Assembly (NCBI GenBank): GCA_023436245.1
Contig: JAEZJZ010000113.1
Location: forward strand, 1-64,000
Reading direction: 5' to 3'
DNA from: Bacillota bacterium
GTDB lineage: Bacteria > Bacillota > UBA994 > UBA5500
Length of the DNA stretch: 64,000 bases
The notes under the pieces are model-generated. The model did not search any database. It had not been told where the DNA came from and saw only the letters and a program-made list of their open reading frames with translations. Of the stretch, positions 1 to 8,362 are shown in pieces. The position numbers and the translations under genes were made by a program. Position 1 is the stretch's first letter, and each line of letters begins with the position of its first letter.

Positions 1-23
1 GACGAAGGGCCAGACCCTTCGTC
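1..23 (+). terminator. hairpin at window start
   Basis: Nine-base perfect stem (GACGAAGGG with CCCTTCGTC, five-base loop). It may be the terminator of a gene outside the window; there is no T-run after it. Confidence 0.35.
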
Positions 24-137
24 TCACCGGATTGTCATGCGGCACTCGTCGTAGGCGGTTTTGCACGGGGGAGCACGTTCAGCCATAGGATGAAGGGAGC
101 GCGCTCGATGATGTTAGGTGCAGAGGGGAGGGATAGC

Positions 138-659
138 TTGTTCAAGAGCTCGTTAACCATCAGTGTGGCTGAGCAGATCATCGCCTTTGTTCCCGTGTAC
201 ACGGAGGCAGGAGAAGCCACTGCTTTGTGGCTGCAGGATGGCAGAGTGTTGATCGATCAACGTGGCATTCGCACCTGCCTGCAGACCTTCTGGCGACACT
301 ACGGCTTCGATTGGGTTGCCTATCGCCGCGAGTATGCTCCCTTGCTCAACCGCAAGAACCTGTTGCCCTGGCCGGCAGACGTCCGGCGTACCTTCGCCCC
401 GGCGAAGCTGCGCTCGCCCCAGATCGGTCGAGACCCAGCTTACGGCTATTTCGCGGTGGAGCAGGTGCAGTCGGTACAGGCGACCGACGCCGGGCAGGCG
501 GCTGCGACCATGGTCCACTTTCGCAATGGCAGTCAGCTTCCGGTGTACCTGAGCACAGAGGAAGTGCACCGTAGTCTGCAGGCCGCGGCCTACGCCGCTC
601 AGCAGTTTTGGCGCCGACGGCTGGGGCCTTCCCGCGCAGAGAGTGACTGGACGGGATAG
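138..659 (+). CDS. ComK-like transcription regulator (distant)
   Basis: Small soluble protein of about 173 residues. Its order of features resembles the competence regulator ComK: a short N-terminal beta region, then about 85 residues later an aromatic stretch followed by charged residues (GYFAVEQVQSVQA), then a strand with FRNG before a C-terminal amphipathic segment. B. subtilis ComK has a comparable run (GWISHVHVKEF, then TFSNGK). This similarity is from memory and is distant. An ATG exists at 90, but a TTG at 138 has a good ribosome binding site (AGAGGGGAGGG, five bases before) and gives a ComK-like N-terminus, so I prefer it. The gene stands alone. No competence genes are in the window, so a role in DNA uptake is inference only. 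Confidence 0.45.
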   Translation: MFKSSLTISVAEQIIAFVPVYTEAGEATALWLQDGRVLIDQRGIRTCLQTFWRHYGFDWVAYRREYAPLLNRKNLLPWPADVRRTFAPAKLRSPQIGRDPAYGYFAVEQVQSVQATDAGQAAATMVHFRNGSQLPVYLSTEEVHRSLQAAAYAAQQFWRRRLGPSRAESDWTG

Positions 660-745
660 ACTCTTCACTGCGTGCAGAGGGACAATGCCTGTGAGAGCGT
701 TTGCAAAGTGGCTTTCTTCCCCACCGTAGATTCCGCAGCATGCTG

Positions 746-891
746 CGGGATGGACACCGGCTCGGCATGCCGAGCCGCTACGAGACGCGAACTGACAGGC
801 TCGCATGCGCAGGCAGGACGCGCGGCACCGGAGCGCTCGTAGGGGGCGCATGCATGCGCCCCGCCCTTGGCGCTGGCGCGTATCCATCCCG
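746..891. repeat. MITE-like element with inverted ends
   Basis: The ends CGGGATGGACAC (746-757) and GTATCCATCCCG (880-891) are inverted repeats with one mismatch, bracketing about 146 bases. Inside lie two further palindromes, CTCGGCATGCCGAG and GGGCGCATGCATGCGCCC. No coding potential is evident. It looks like a small non-autonomous palindromic element; the GCATGCATGC core recurs near 54.4 and 61.8 kb. Confidence 0.45.
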
Positions 892-935
892 GAAGGTACT
901 CGAGTCCCGGACTCGATCCGTGGAAGAAAACTCTA

Positions 936-975
936 GAGACGGGGATTGGCAGCTTAATCTGCCAGGCCCCGTCTC
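936..975 (+). terminator. strong stem-loop before the pst operon
   Basis: Outer stem GAGACGGGG with CCCCGTCTC and an inner stem TGGCAG/CTGCCA. It probably insulates the pst promoter from upstream transcription. The U-tract after it is weak (TTCT). Confidence 0.5.
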
Positions 976-1018
976 TTCTGCTATGTTGGAGGTTATTCTT
1001 TTGATGCTTTCTACGTGA

Positions 1019-1072
1019 TTAACGCACCCTTAATTTGTCGCACAAATGGCGTTAACTCTGTGATGCTAGATT
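1019..1072 (+). promoter_or_regulatory. Pho-box-like promoter of pstS
   Basis: TTAACG (1019), TTAATT (1030) and TTAACT (1052) sit on an 11-base period, with only the 1041 position off pattern. This matches PhoP boxes of Firmicutes (TTAACA-like hexamers, five-base gaps). A possible -10, TAGATT, is at 1067-1072, so the boxes would cover the -35 region as in PhoP-activated promoters. The same stretch is also an inverted repeat (TTAACGC/GCGTTAA, with ATTTGT/ACAAAT inside), so another dimeric regulator is possible. Confidence 0.5.
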
Positions 1073-1115
1073 GTAGATGTCGAAAAGCTTAGGAATTGAA
1101 GGAGGCCATTTACTG

Positions 1116-1916
1116 ATGCTGAAGAGAATCGCGATGTTCGCCCTGGTAGCCGTGTTGGCGGTAACCACGCTGGTCGGTTGTCAGCCTAAGGTTCTGACAG
1201 TGCAGATTGCCGGCTCCACCTCGATGCAGAAACTGAACGAAGTCTGGGCCGAGAATTTCATGGCAGCGAATAAGAACATCACCGTGAACATCACCGGCGG
1301 CGGTTCCAGTGCTGGCGTCACCGCAGCGGTGGAAGGAACAGCCCAAATCGGCGCAGCTTCCCGCGCACTGAAGCAATCCGAAAAGGACAAGGGACTAACC
1401 CAGATTCAGGTGGCCATCGACGGAGTGGCAGTTGTGGTCAATCCGAGCAATCCGATTTCCAACTTGACCGTTGAGCAGATTCGCAAGATCTACACCGGAG
1501 AGTTCACCAATTGGAAGCAGGTCGGTGGAGACGATGCGAACATTGCCGTGGTCACCCGTGAGGCCGGCTCTGGCACCCTGGATGCGTTCGAGAGCCTGGT
1601 GATGGATGGCCAGATGATCCTGACCAACGCCAATACCCAGAACGCGACCAGCGGCGTGCGCAGCGTGGTCCAAGGCGACCAGAGTGCCATCGGCTTCATC
1701 TCCCTCGGCAGCATGAACGCCGATGTGAAGGCTTTGAAGGTTGGCGGAGTGGAGGCCACCGAAGCTAATATCCGGAATGGTAGCTACGGCATCTACCGCC
1801 CGTTCGTCTTCGCAGTCAAGGCTGATGTCAACGAGGCCACCCAGAAGTTCATCGACTATGTGCTGAGCGACGCCGGACAGTCTTTGGCAGTGTCCGAGGG
1901 CTTCTTCAAAAAATAA
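1116..1916 (+). CDS. pstS: phosphate-binding lipoprotein PstS
   Basis: Extracytoplasmic phosphate receptor of the high-affinity Pst ABC importer, 266 residues. The N-terminus is a lipoprotein signal with lipobox LVGC (Cys22 becomes the lipidated residue). The phosphate loop AGSTSM follows at residues 32-37, and typical PstS motifs GGGSSAG, REAGSGT and AIGF are present. The start at 1116 (MLKRIAMF) is preferred over an upstream ATG because GGAGG lies ten bases before it and it gives a clean signal peptide. It is first in an operon with pstC, pstA, pstB and phoU, in the usual Firmicute order, and is probably induced on phosphate starvation through the Pho-box-like site upstream. No two-component phoPR pair is in the window. 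Confidence 0.96.
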   Translation: MLKRIAMFALVAVLAVTTLVGCQPKVLTVQIAGSTSMQKLNEVWAENFMAANKNITVNITGGGSSAGVTAAVEGTAQIGAASRALKQSEKDKGLTQIQVAIDGVAVVVNPSNPISNLTVEQIRKIYTGEFTNWKQVGGDDANIAVVTREAGSGTLDAFESLVMDGQMILTNANTQNATSGVRSVVQGDQSAIGFISLGSMNADVKALKVGGVEATEANIRNGSYGIYRPFVFAVKADVNEATQKFIDYVLSDAGQSLAVSEGFFKK

Positions 1917-2002
1917 CCGTCCGGCAGCAGCAGATGCCCCCATGCCCCGAGGCAGTCTCCTGACGGAACTGCCTCTCTAGCTCTTGAGAGGAGGAACCGC
2001 CG

Positions 2003-2911
2003 GTGAATACCTTGGCCGACACGGGCACAGTAGCGACCAAACGGCGCCTGCGTCCCAGACGGATGCGAGATGCAGATCGCTTTGTGCGGCACATTTTGCT
2101 CGCCTGCGCCTTGATGACGATTGTTTCGGTTTTGCTGATCATCTACTTCATCTTTCAGGCGGGCGTGCCTTTCCTACTACGGCAAGGCGTGATCAGCTTC
2201 ATCTTCGGTCCGACTTGGTATCCTAGCCTCAGCCAATATGGCATTTGGCCGATGATTGTCGGCACGCTCTTGGTCACGGCAGGGGCAATTCTGATTGGGG
2301 TGCCGCTCGGTCTAGGCGTAGCAGTCTGTCTGGAGGAGTTCGCGTCCCGCCGGTTTGCTGCCTGGGCGCGGCCGGCGATTGAGCTTCTGGCTGGCATTCC
2401 TTCTGTGGTTTATGGGTTCTTCGGGCTGATCGTGCTGGTGCCGATCATCCGTAGTCTGTTTGGCGGCACTGGCTTTGGCGTGATCACCGCCTCACTGGTG
2501 ATCGGGGTGATGATTCTGCCCACGATCATCAGCGTGGCGCAAGACTCAATCCGGGCGGTGCCGCGCGAGTATCGCGAAGGCTCACTCGCCCTCGGCGCCG
2601 CCAAATGGCAGACTACCTGGGGCGTCACTCTACCGGCGGCGAGCTCTGGCATCCTCGCTGGGGTGGTGCTCGGCATCGGTCGAGCCATCGGCGAGACGAT
2701 GGCAGTGATCATGGTCATCGGTGGAGCGCCGCAGGTTCCCCGTGCCCTCACCGACATGGCGCGTACCCTCACTGCCAACGTGGCGTTGGAGATGGGTTAT
2801 GCCGCCGGCGAACATCGGGAAGCACTCTTCGCCACCGGGGTAGTGCTCTTCATCTTCATTATTCTGCTCAACCTGGGGCTGCAAAGCATCAGGCGACGGG
2901 AGGTGCGCTGA
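2003..2911 (+). CDS. pstC: phosphate ABC permease PstC
   Basis: Inner-membrane permease of the Pst phosphate importer, 302 residues, partner of PstA. It has the expected six hydrophobic segments after a roughly 30-residue basic cytoplasmic N-terminus. The family's assembly loop is visible as EYREGSLALGAAKWQTTWG, the EAA-type motif that docks onto the PstB ATPase, followed by GIGRAIGETMAV. GTG start with AGGAGGA nine bases upstream. Its stop is directly followed by the pstA start, so the two permeases are probably translated together. Length and motifs are normal. Confidence 0.96.
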   Translation: MNTLADTGTVATKRRLRPRRMRDADRFVRHILLACALMTIVSVLLIIYFIFQAGVPFLLRQGVISFIFGPTWYPSLSQYGIWPMIVGTLLVTAGAILIGVPLGLGVAVCLEEFASRRFAAWARPAIELLAGIPSVVYGFFGLIVLVPIIRSLFGGTGFGVITASLVIGVMILPTIISVAQDSIRAVPREYREGSLALGAAKWQTTWGVTLPAASSGILAGVVLGIGRAIGETMAVIMVIGGAPQVPRALTDMARTLTANVALEMGYAAGEHREALFATGVVLFIFIILLNLGLQSIRRREVR

Positions 2912-3748
2912 GTGCGAGCAAGTGTGAGACTGCAAGAGACGTTGGCCAAACTATTGCTCTGGGGCAGCGTGGCCATGGTCGGCTTTGCGCTAGCGGCAAT
3001 CCTGTGGCACATCTTGAGCAATGGTCTGTCGGTGATCGACTGGACGTTCCTCACCGACCGCATTCGGGGCGGGGGTGAATCGGGCGGCATCGGGCCAGCC
3101 ATCATTGGCACCGCCTATCTGGTGCTGCTCTCACTGTTGCTGTCCGTGCCGCTCGGCGTGGCCACGGCCATCTACCTGACCGAGTTTGTGCGCCGCGGGC
3201 GTCTCGTCAACCTGATTCGCTTGGCGACGGAGACCCTAGCCGGGATTCCTTCAATTATCTACGGATTGTTCGGGTTCATCTTCTTCGTGATCAAGCTGCG
3301 GCTTGGGTGGTCTTTGCTTTCAGGTTCCCTCACTCTTTGTATCATGCTGTTGCCGACCATCGTGCGCACGAGCGAAGAGGCAATCAAGGCTGTGCCGCAG
3401 TCCTACCGCGAGGGCAGCCTTAGCCTGGGCGCCACTCGCTGGCAGACGATCCGTAGGATCGTGCTCCCGGCCGCCTTACCCGGAATCCTCACTGGCATCA
3501 TCCTCAGCATCGGTCGAGTGGTGGGTGAGAGCGCCGCCGTCATTCTCACAGCCGGCAGCCCAGTGACGGTGCCTCGCGGTGTATTGGCCCCTACGCGCAG
3601 TCCGGCTGTTCACCTGTTCATCATCGCCACCGAAGGCAGCTCGCTGCAGCGCTCATATGGCACCGCCACCGTTCTGGTGATCGCCATTTTGCTGGTGAAC
3701 ACCCTTACTAACTACCTGATCAAGCGCATGGTCGTGCGCCATGCCTAG
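2912..3748 (+). CDS. pstA: phosphate ABC permease PstA
   Basis: Second membrane subunit of the phosphate importer, 278 residues, with six predicted transmembrane helices. The family motifs are visible: LAGIPSIIYGLFGF in the membrane domain and the cytoplasmic loop SYREGSLSLGATRWQT that contacts PstB. The GTG start abuts the pstC stop, with GGGAGG at the end of pstC as ribosome binding site. The 3' end overlaps a possible upstream pstB start by eight bases; I place the real pstB start 60 bases later. Confidence 0.96.
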   Translation: MRASVRLQETLAKLLLWGSVAMVGFALAAILWHILSNGLSVIDWTFLTDRIRGGGESGGIGPAIIGTAYLVLLSLLLSVPLGVATAIYLTEFVRRGRLVNLIRLATETLAGIPSIIYGLFGFIFFVIKLRLGWSLLSGSLTLCIMLLPTIVRTSEEAIKAVPQSYREGSLSLGATRWQTIRRIVLPAALPGILTGIILSIGRVVGESAAVILTAGSPVTVPRGVLAPTRSPAVHLFIIATEGSSLQRSYGTATVLVIAILLVNTLTNYLIKRMVVRHA

Positions 3749-3800
3749 TCTGTCTGACGATGCAGGCGCAGACGTTCGACTTCAGAGGGGAGCGATTCTG

Positions 3801-4565
3801 ATGCCAGGTATGAAGATGCAAACAAAGGGCCTCAACCTGCACTATAACAACGGCAAGGTACATGCCCTGAAAGATATCCAGATGCCGATCGTCGAGCATG
3901 CCGTCACCGCTCTGATCGGACCGTCCGGCTGCGGCAAATCCACCTTCCTGCGCACGCTGAACCGCATGAACGATCTGATTGAGCACGTCACCATTGACGG
4001 CGAGGTGCTGCTCGATGGGTTGAACGTCTATGGACAGCAGGTGGACGTGGTCGGGCTGCGCAAGCAGGTGGGCATGGTCTTTCAGCGGCCAAATCCCTTT
4101 CCAATGTCCATCTACGACAACGTGGCTTACGGGCCCCGGGTGCACGGCGAGCGGCGCAAGCAGGTGCTCGATCAAGTGGTGGAACAGAGTCTGCGCGCGG
4201 CCGCCCTATGGGAAGAAGTGAAGGATCGTCTGCGCGCCCCAGGCCTCGGTCTTTCCGGTGGGCAGCAACAGCGGTTGGTCATTGCTCGCGTGATGGCTGT
4301 TCAGCCGGAAGTGATTCTGATGGATGAGCCGGCTTCGGCCCTTGACCCCATTTCCACGGCCAAGATCGAAGATTTGATTCACGAGCTGAAGCAGAATTAC
4401 ACCATCGTAATCGTCACCCATAACATGCAGCAGGCTGCCCGTGTCTCTGGCTTTACCGGATTCTTTCTGAATGGTGAGTTGGTGGAGTACGGCGCGACAG
4501 CAGACATCTTTCAGCGGCCGCAAGATGAGCGCACAGAGGACTACATCACTGGCCGCTTCGGTTAG
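3801..4565 (+). CDS. pstB: phosphate ABC ATPase PstB
   Basis: ATPase that drives phosphate uptake, 254 residues, the normal family length. Walker A is GPSGCGKST (about residues 40-48), the PstB-specific Q-loop is QRPNPFPMSIYDNV, the signature is LSGGQQQR, Walker B is VILMDEP, and the switch histidine is in VTHNMQQA. In the signature region the usual Gln-Arg-Leu-Cys reads QRLVIARV, a mild variant. An ATG at 3741 overlaps pstA but has no good ribosome binding site. The ATG at 3801 has AGAGGGGAG nine bases upstream and gives the usual PstB N-terminus, so I chose it. Confidence 0.95.
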   Translation: MPGMKMQTKGLNLHYNNGKVHALKDIQMPIVEHAVTALIGPSGCGKSTFLRTLNRMNDLIEHVTIDGEVLLDGLNVYGQQVDVVGLRKQVGMVFQRPNPFPMSIYDNVAYGPRVHGERRKQVLDQVVEQSLRAAALWEEVKDRLRAPGLGLSGGQQQRLVIARVMAVQPEVILMDEPASALDPISTAKIEDLIHELKQNYTIVIVTHNMQQAARVSGFTGFFLNGELVEYGATADIFQRPQDERTEDYITGRFG

Positions 4566-4700
4566 GAGGGTGTCAAGCCTCAACACGATGCAGGCCTAAG
4601 AATACCCTGGCAACTCTTTGAGTTACCATCGACCGAGACTTTGATACTGCATGGTGGATCTCCGGTTGAACTAGAACGATTTCATGAGGAGGTTAGCCTG

Positions 4701-5378
4701 ATGCCGAGAGATTGGTACCACGAGGAACTGGATGGATTGCAGCGGGAGTTGTTGCAGATGAGCGGCATGGTCGAGTTGTCCATCTTCCGGGCGGTGAAAT
4801 CGTTAGCGGAGCGCGATGCCGAGCTTGCGCGCACAGTTGTGCATGAGGAAGATGCCATCGATGCCATGGAGAGCACCATCGAACAGCACTGCCTGCGCCT
4901 GTTGGCTCTGCAGCAGCCGCTGGCTGGCGACCTCCGTCTGATCGGTACCGCCCTGAAGATCGTCACTGACCTGGAGCGCATGGCTGACCACGCTCTGGAC
5001 ATTGCCCGCGTGACCATCCGCATTTCCAGCCAGCCCTTGATGAAGCCGTTGATCGATATTCCCCGCATGGCCAACATTGCCCGGGAAATGACCCGCGCAG
5101 CCATTGAGGCCTATGGCAGAAAGGATGCAGCGGCAGCGCGAGCGGTGATCGAGCGCGACGACGAAGTCGATCTGCTCTACGACCAGGTGCTGCGCGAGTT
5201 GCTCACCTATATGATGGCTTCTCCGCCCACCATCTCCCAGGCGATTCAGTTGCTGCTCGTCGCCGGGTCGCTGGAGCGCATTGCTGACCATGCCACCAAC
5301 CTGGGCGAGTGGATCATCTACATGGTTACCGGCGAGCGGCCGCGCCTAAATGACAGCAGTGCCGAGTCAAGCAGCTAG
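4701..5378 (+). CDS. phoU: phosphate uptake regulator PhoU
   Basis: Peripheral regulator linking the Pst transporter to phosphate signalling; 225 residues forming two three-helix PhoU repeats. The metal-binding signature positions are visible in each half: DLRLIGTALKIVTDLERMADHA in the first, and LVAGSLERIADHATN in the second. The start at 4701 has AGGAGG eight bases upstream. It lies 135 bases after pstB with no terminator seen between, so it is probably the last gene of the pst operon. A weak hairpin (CTGTTTC/GAAACAG, 5383-5414) follows. Confidence 0.95.
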   Translation: MPRDWYHEELDGLQRELLQMSGMVELSIFRAVKSLAERDAELARTVVHEEDAIDAMESTIEQHCLRLLALQQPLAGDLRLIGTALKIVTDLERMADHALDIARVTIRISSQPLMKPLIDIPRMANIAREMTRAAIEAYGRKDAAAARAVIERDDEVDLLYDQVLRELLTYMMASPPTISQAIQLLLVAGSLERIADHATNLGEWIIYMVTGERPRLNDSSAESSS

Positions 5379-5910
5379 CGCTCTGTTTCAGAAATAGCAC
5401 AAGTCTAGAAACAGACACTTTCCTTTGCCAGTGTGATCGTCTTCAGTCAGCCAACGCAGCAGAGCAAGACAGCGCCCGAGTGACCGGACGCTGTTTCTTG
5501 CTATATGGACTTCAGCCCTACAGGCAGAGCCTTGCCGTCTATCCACGCGTCCACGATTGCGTTGAATAGGTCTGGGTCGGTGAGGGAGATAGTTTGTCAG
5601 CATGTATACGTAGAACCGCATTGAATCAGACCCCTTCGAGGCGTATTCGTGCGGTTCGGCGTGCAGCTTTGACGGCTAGATGAGTTGCGCCTTGGTGTCG
5701 TGGTGAGTATAGACGGTGGCTTCGCCAGGATTCTTCGCGCCATTCGTCTGCTGCCATGCTATCAGCGCGGGTACAGCGGAGATAGGCAGAGATTTTCTGC
5801 TATCATGAGCTCGAGGCACAGGCAGGAGAACAATCCGGCAAAACTGTACATCATATGTCGGGAACACATTTCCGACCCCTGCTATCCTATTGGTGAAGGG
5901 AGGTCACGCA
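5379..5910. other. intergenic, no gene recognised
   Basis: About 530 bases without a convincing gene. A hairpin occurs at 5465-5500 (CAAGACAGCG with CGCTGTTTCTTG). Short minus-strand reading stretches around 5490-5620 look vaguely protein-like but are broken by stops and frame changes, so they may be remnants of a decayed gene. I cannot assign them. Confidence 0.4.
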
Positions 5911-6786
5911 ATGGATTCGCTACAGCAGATGAATTGCGCGCTCAGCTACATCGAAGAGCATCTCGCTGACGAAATCGATTTCCGCGAAGTGGCCAGACTG
6001 GCGGTCTGTTCCGAGTATCATTTCTCGCGCATGTTCTCGTTCCTGACAGGTGTCACGCTCTCCGAGTACATCAGGCGTCGCCGGCTTACCTTGGCCGCTT
6101 TCGAGTTGCAGAACGGCGACAAGCGGGTGATCGATGTTGCCCTCAAGTATGGTTATAGTTCACCCGACTCGTTTGCGCGTGCCTTTCACGGTGTGCACGG
6201 CATACTGCCTTCGACGGTCAAAGGCAACGGTCACCAGCTGAAAGCCTATTCGCGCATGACCTTTCAACTATCGATCAGGGGAGGAATAGAGATGAACTAT
6301 CGTATTGAGCAGCGGGCTCCATTCCGCATCGTAGGCATTATGCGCCGGGTGCCTATCGTCTTTAGCGGCGTCAACCCCGCCATCTCAGCCATGTGGGCAG
6401 AGCTGGACGAAGAACGCATTGCTCAATTGAAGGCGCTTTCCGATCTGCAGCCAAGCGGGTTGCTGCAGGCATCGGTCAATTTCTCGGAAGGTCGCATGCA
6501 GGAGCAAGGCGAGTTGGATCACTATATCGGTGTTGCCACCAGCCAACAGTGCCCGCCGGGTCTCTCGGAACTGGCAGTTCCAGTTTCCACCTGGGCTGTG
6601 TTCACCGCCGTTGGCCCTTTTCCGGAGACTCTGCAGAACACCTGGGGACGCATCTACTCCGAGTGGTTTCCTTCGTCCGGCTACCAGTTGGCAGTCGGCC
6701 CGGAGATGCTCTGGAATGAGCACAAGGACGTCGCATCGCCCACATTCCACAGTGAAATCTGGATACCGGTCGAGCTGAGGGCGTAG
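5911..6786 (+). CDS. AraC-family regulator with GyrI-like effector domain
   Basis: Transcription factor of 291 residues. The AraC-type double helix-turn-helix occupies residues 1-105 (IDFREVARLAVCSEYHFSR, then VIDVALKYGYSSPDSFARAF). It is followed by a GyrI-like small-molecule binding domain (from about 125), which in this class usually binds hydrophobic or cationic compounds. The start at 5911 has GGGAGG eight bases upstream. A paralogue of the same architecture lies 700 bases downstream on the other strand (7496-8362). The ligand and targets are unknown; no transporter is adjacent. Confidence 0.9.
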   Translation: MDSLQQMNCALSYIEEHLADEIDFREVARLAVCSEYHFSRMFSFLTGVTLSEYIRRRRLTLAAFELQNGDKRVIDVALKYGYSSPDSFARAFHGVHGILPSTVKGNGHQLKAYSRMTFQLSIRGGIEMNYRIEQRAPFRIVGIMRRVPIVFSGVNPAISAMWAELDEERIAQLKALSDLQPSGLLQASVNFSEGRMQEQGELDHYIGVATSQQCPPGLSELAVPVSTWAVFTAVGPFPETLQNTWGRIYSEWFPSSGYQLAVGPEMLWNEHKDVASPTFHSEIWIPVELRA

Positions 6787-6792
6787 CAGATT

Positions 6793-6833
6793 AAGCGGCG
6801 ACTGGATAGCATGGCAGCTATCCGGCGCCGCTT
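6793..6833 (+). terminator. terminator after AraC gene
   Basis: Stem AAGCGGCG...GGATAGC with GCTATCC...CGCCGCTT, followed by TTT only. It lies just after the stop of the AraC/GyrI gene. Confidence 0.55.
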
Positions 6834-7057
6834 TGCGATGCTCCCTGAGTGCTGCAACTGCTGTTGCCCATGATATGGCACAGTCGGCAAGGTAGACCTG
6901 AGGTACGGGGCAAGGTGCCCTGCAGGCAACCGGTGCCAGGCAACTCATGCCCGATGATGGGCGAGCAAATCGGTCCTAAGCCAACACTGGCTACGTGAGG
7001 GAGCCTCACAGAGCCAATGGAGCGGAAAATCCTTTGAATTTTGGAGATAAACCCGGT

Positions 7058-7066
7058 TGCTATAAT
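7058..7066 (+). promoter_or_regulatory. extended -10 promoter of the riboswitch
   Basis: TGCTATAAT is a perfect extended -10. It lies about 20 bases before the conserved riboswitch core. No good -35 is seen, which is common with extended -10 promoters. Confidence 0.55.
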
Positions 7067-7074
7067 TCGTCGCG

Positions 7075-7210
7075 AAGGATAGGATCAAAGACGGTAAATC
7101 GCTGAATTCCATTGCCAGTGGAAACGGGGGAACCATCGACAGGGGTGAATCGCCATTTGTGCGTAGGGCTACCTTGCGGCCCGAATCCGTCAGCTAACCT
7201 CGTAAGCGTC
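7075..7210 (+). ncRNA. cyclic di-AMP riboswitch (ydaO-yuaA)
   Basis: The conserved blocks of the ydaO/yuaA aptamer occur in order: AAATCGCTGAATTCC, CGGGGGAACC (7125-7134 region), GGGGTGAAT (7142-7150), TAGGGCTACC (7164-7173), and CCGAATCCGTCAGCTAACC before TCGTAAGCG. This aptamer senses the second messenger c-di-AMP and normally turns off genes for cell-wall hydrolases or potassium/osmolyte transport. It is followed by a hairpin with a T-run, the usual terminator-type expression platform. No plus-strand gene follows; the next gene is on the minus strand and converges on it, so the riboswitch appears orphaned. Confidence 0.88.
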
Positions 7211-7285
7211 TGAAGGAACCGCACCCATGCCAGGCTTGTTCTGGCTATTTGGGTATGCCGCAGGTCCTTCAGGGATCTGTTTTTT
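7210..7285 (+). terminator. riboswitch expression-platform terminator
   Basis: CTGAAGGA (7210-7217) pairs with TCCTTCAG (7265-7272) around an internally structured loop and is followed by TTTTTT at 7280-7285. It directly overlaps the 3' end of the aptamer, as expected for transcriptional control. Confidence 0.7.
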
Positions 7286-7330
7286 GTTTGCGTACCAGCG
7301 ACGCTTAGCGTCGTTTCAATACGTTCGGAT

Positions 7331-7361
7331 AACCCCGGCAATCGCCGGGGTTGTCATTTTT
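7331..7361 (+). terminator. second intrinsic terminator
   Basis: AACCCCGGC/GCCGGGGTT stem with a four-base loop, followed by GTCATTTTT. It lies 45 bases after the riboswitch terminator with no gene between. Confidence 0.7.
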
Positions 7362-7464
7362 CTGTGCGCCACGCATGGCGATTAACTTGGCGGTGAGAGC
7401 GTGGGGGGACAGTGCGTAGGTCGTCTAGGTGGTGAATGCAGGCTGAGTTGGAAGTTGTTCTAGA

Positions 7465-7495
7465 GTGGAACGGGGGGACTGTCCCCCCGTTCCAC
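7465..7495. repeat. perfect GC palindrome
   Basis: GTGGAACGGGGGGAC and its exact complement separated by one base. It touches the stop codon of the minus-strand AraC gene and could end its transcript, though it lacks a T-run. It resembles GTCCCC-type dispersed palindromes; see also 61876-61922. Confidence 0.5.
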
Positions 7496-8362
7496 TTACG
7501 TGCTTGGTAGCTCGATCGGTATGTAGATGTCCATCTCTGAATCCGGATCTTCCGGGCGAAAGCGCTGGTCGTAGAGCTCGAAGTCAGGCGCGTCTGCCAG
7601 GCGGCGCCCGGAGCGGGGGAAGTAGGTGCCGAAGATGTACTGATATGTCTCTCCCAAGTCGTCAGTTGAGCCCTGATGAGTGAAGACGGCATAGTGCTGC
7701 GCCTTCAGCGTGCGCGCGATCATGCCTTCCGGCACGGGGGCATCGCCGGCCACTTCGACGCAGGCCAGATAGGAGACTTCGCTTTCGCTGGTCATCAGCG
7801 GAATCGGCTCACACACCCCCATGGCGGCGCCTGGAGCTACCGGTTGCGGCACGTCTTGGAGGCGCTGATAGAACTTGCGCCAGAGTAGTGGTATTTCGCC
7901 CGCATCGTTTCTACCCAGGTAATGCAGGCCGACCACCCGTCGGTGACCCCGGTGGGCAAAGCGTGGTTCGCGCCGGTGGCGTGAAAGATGTGCCAGCCTG
8001 TCCGCAGTCAACATAGGCTTGTCAATCAAGATGAGCGGCTGGCCCTGTCGTCGATACTCCCCGGGTGTCAGACCGTAGGCCTGCTTGAAGGCGCGGGTGA
8101 ATGATGCTTGCGACTCAAAGCCGTAGTCCAGAGCGATGTCCAGTACGCGTCTTTCCGAGCGGATGAGTTCCTGTGCAGCCGCCGCGAAGCGGCGTTTGCG
8201 CAGGTAACTACTCACCGACTCCCCGGTGAGTCCGGAGAAGATGCGTTGGAAATGGAAAGGGGAGAAGCCGGCTGCATGAGCCACTTCCACAAAGCTGATG
8301 CTGTTCTGCAGGTTTGCTTCAATGAAGTTGACGGCTCGCTGCACCTGGCTGAGATAGTCCAA
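7496..8362 (-). CDS. AraC-family regulator with GyrI-like effector domain
   Basis: Paralogue of the regulator at 5911, 288 residues. AraC-type DNA-binding domain in residues 1-105 (ISFVEVAHAAGFSPFHFQRIF, VLDIALDYGFESQASFTRAF, GLTPGEYRR) and a GyrI-like effector-binding domain from about 125 to the end. I prefer a TTG start at 8362 (MDYLSQ) because AGGAGG lies eight bases upstream; the longer GTG start three codons earlier would sit directly on the ribosome binding site. Transcription converges on the orphan riboswitch. Ligand unknown. Confidence 0.88.
   Translation of the reverse strand: MDYLSQVQRAVNFIEANLQNSISFVEVAHAAGFSPFHFQRIFSGLTGESVSSYLRKRRFAAAAQELIRSERRVLDIALDYGFESQASFTRAFKQAYGLTPGEYRRQGQPLILIDKPMLTADRLAHLSRHRREPRFAHRGHRRVVGLHYLGRNDAGEIPLLWRKFYQRLQDVPQPVAPGAAMGVCEPIPLMTSESEVSYLACVEVAGDAPVPEGMIARTLKAQHYAVFTHQGSTDDLGETYQYIFGTYFPRSGRRLADAPDFELYDQRFRPEDPDSEMDIYIPIELPST

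Noticed and set aside
153..887. Long minus-strand open frame opposite the ComK-like gene
   Set aside because: Antisense shadow in GC-rich DNA; no ribosome binding site and arginine/cysteine-rich low-complexity translation.
5490..5621. Minus-strand stretch starting MRFYVYMLTN, like a GIY-YIG nuclease start
   Set aside because: Likeness is limited to about ten residues and the rest is not family-like; at most a remnant.
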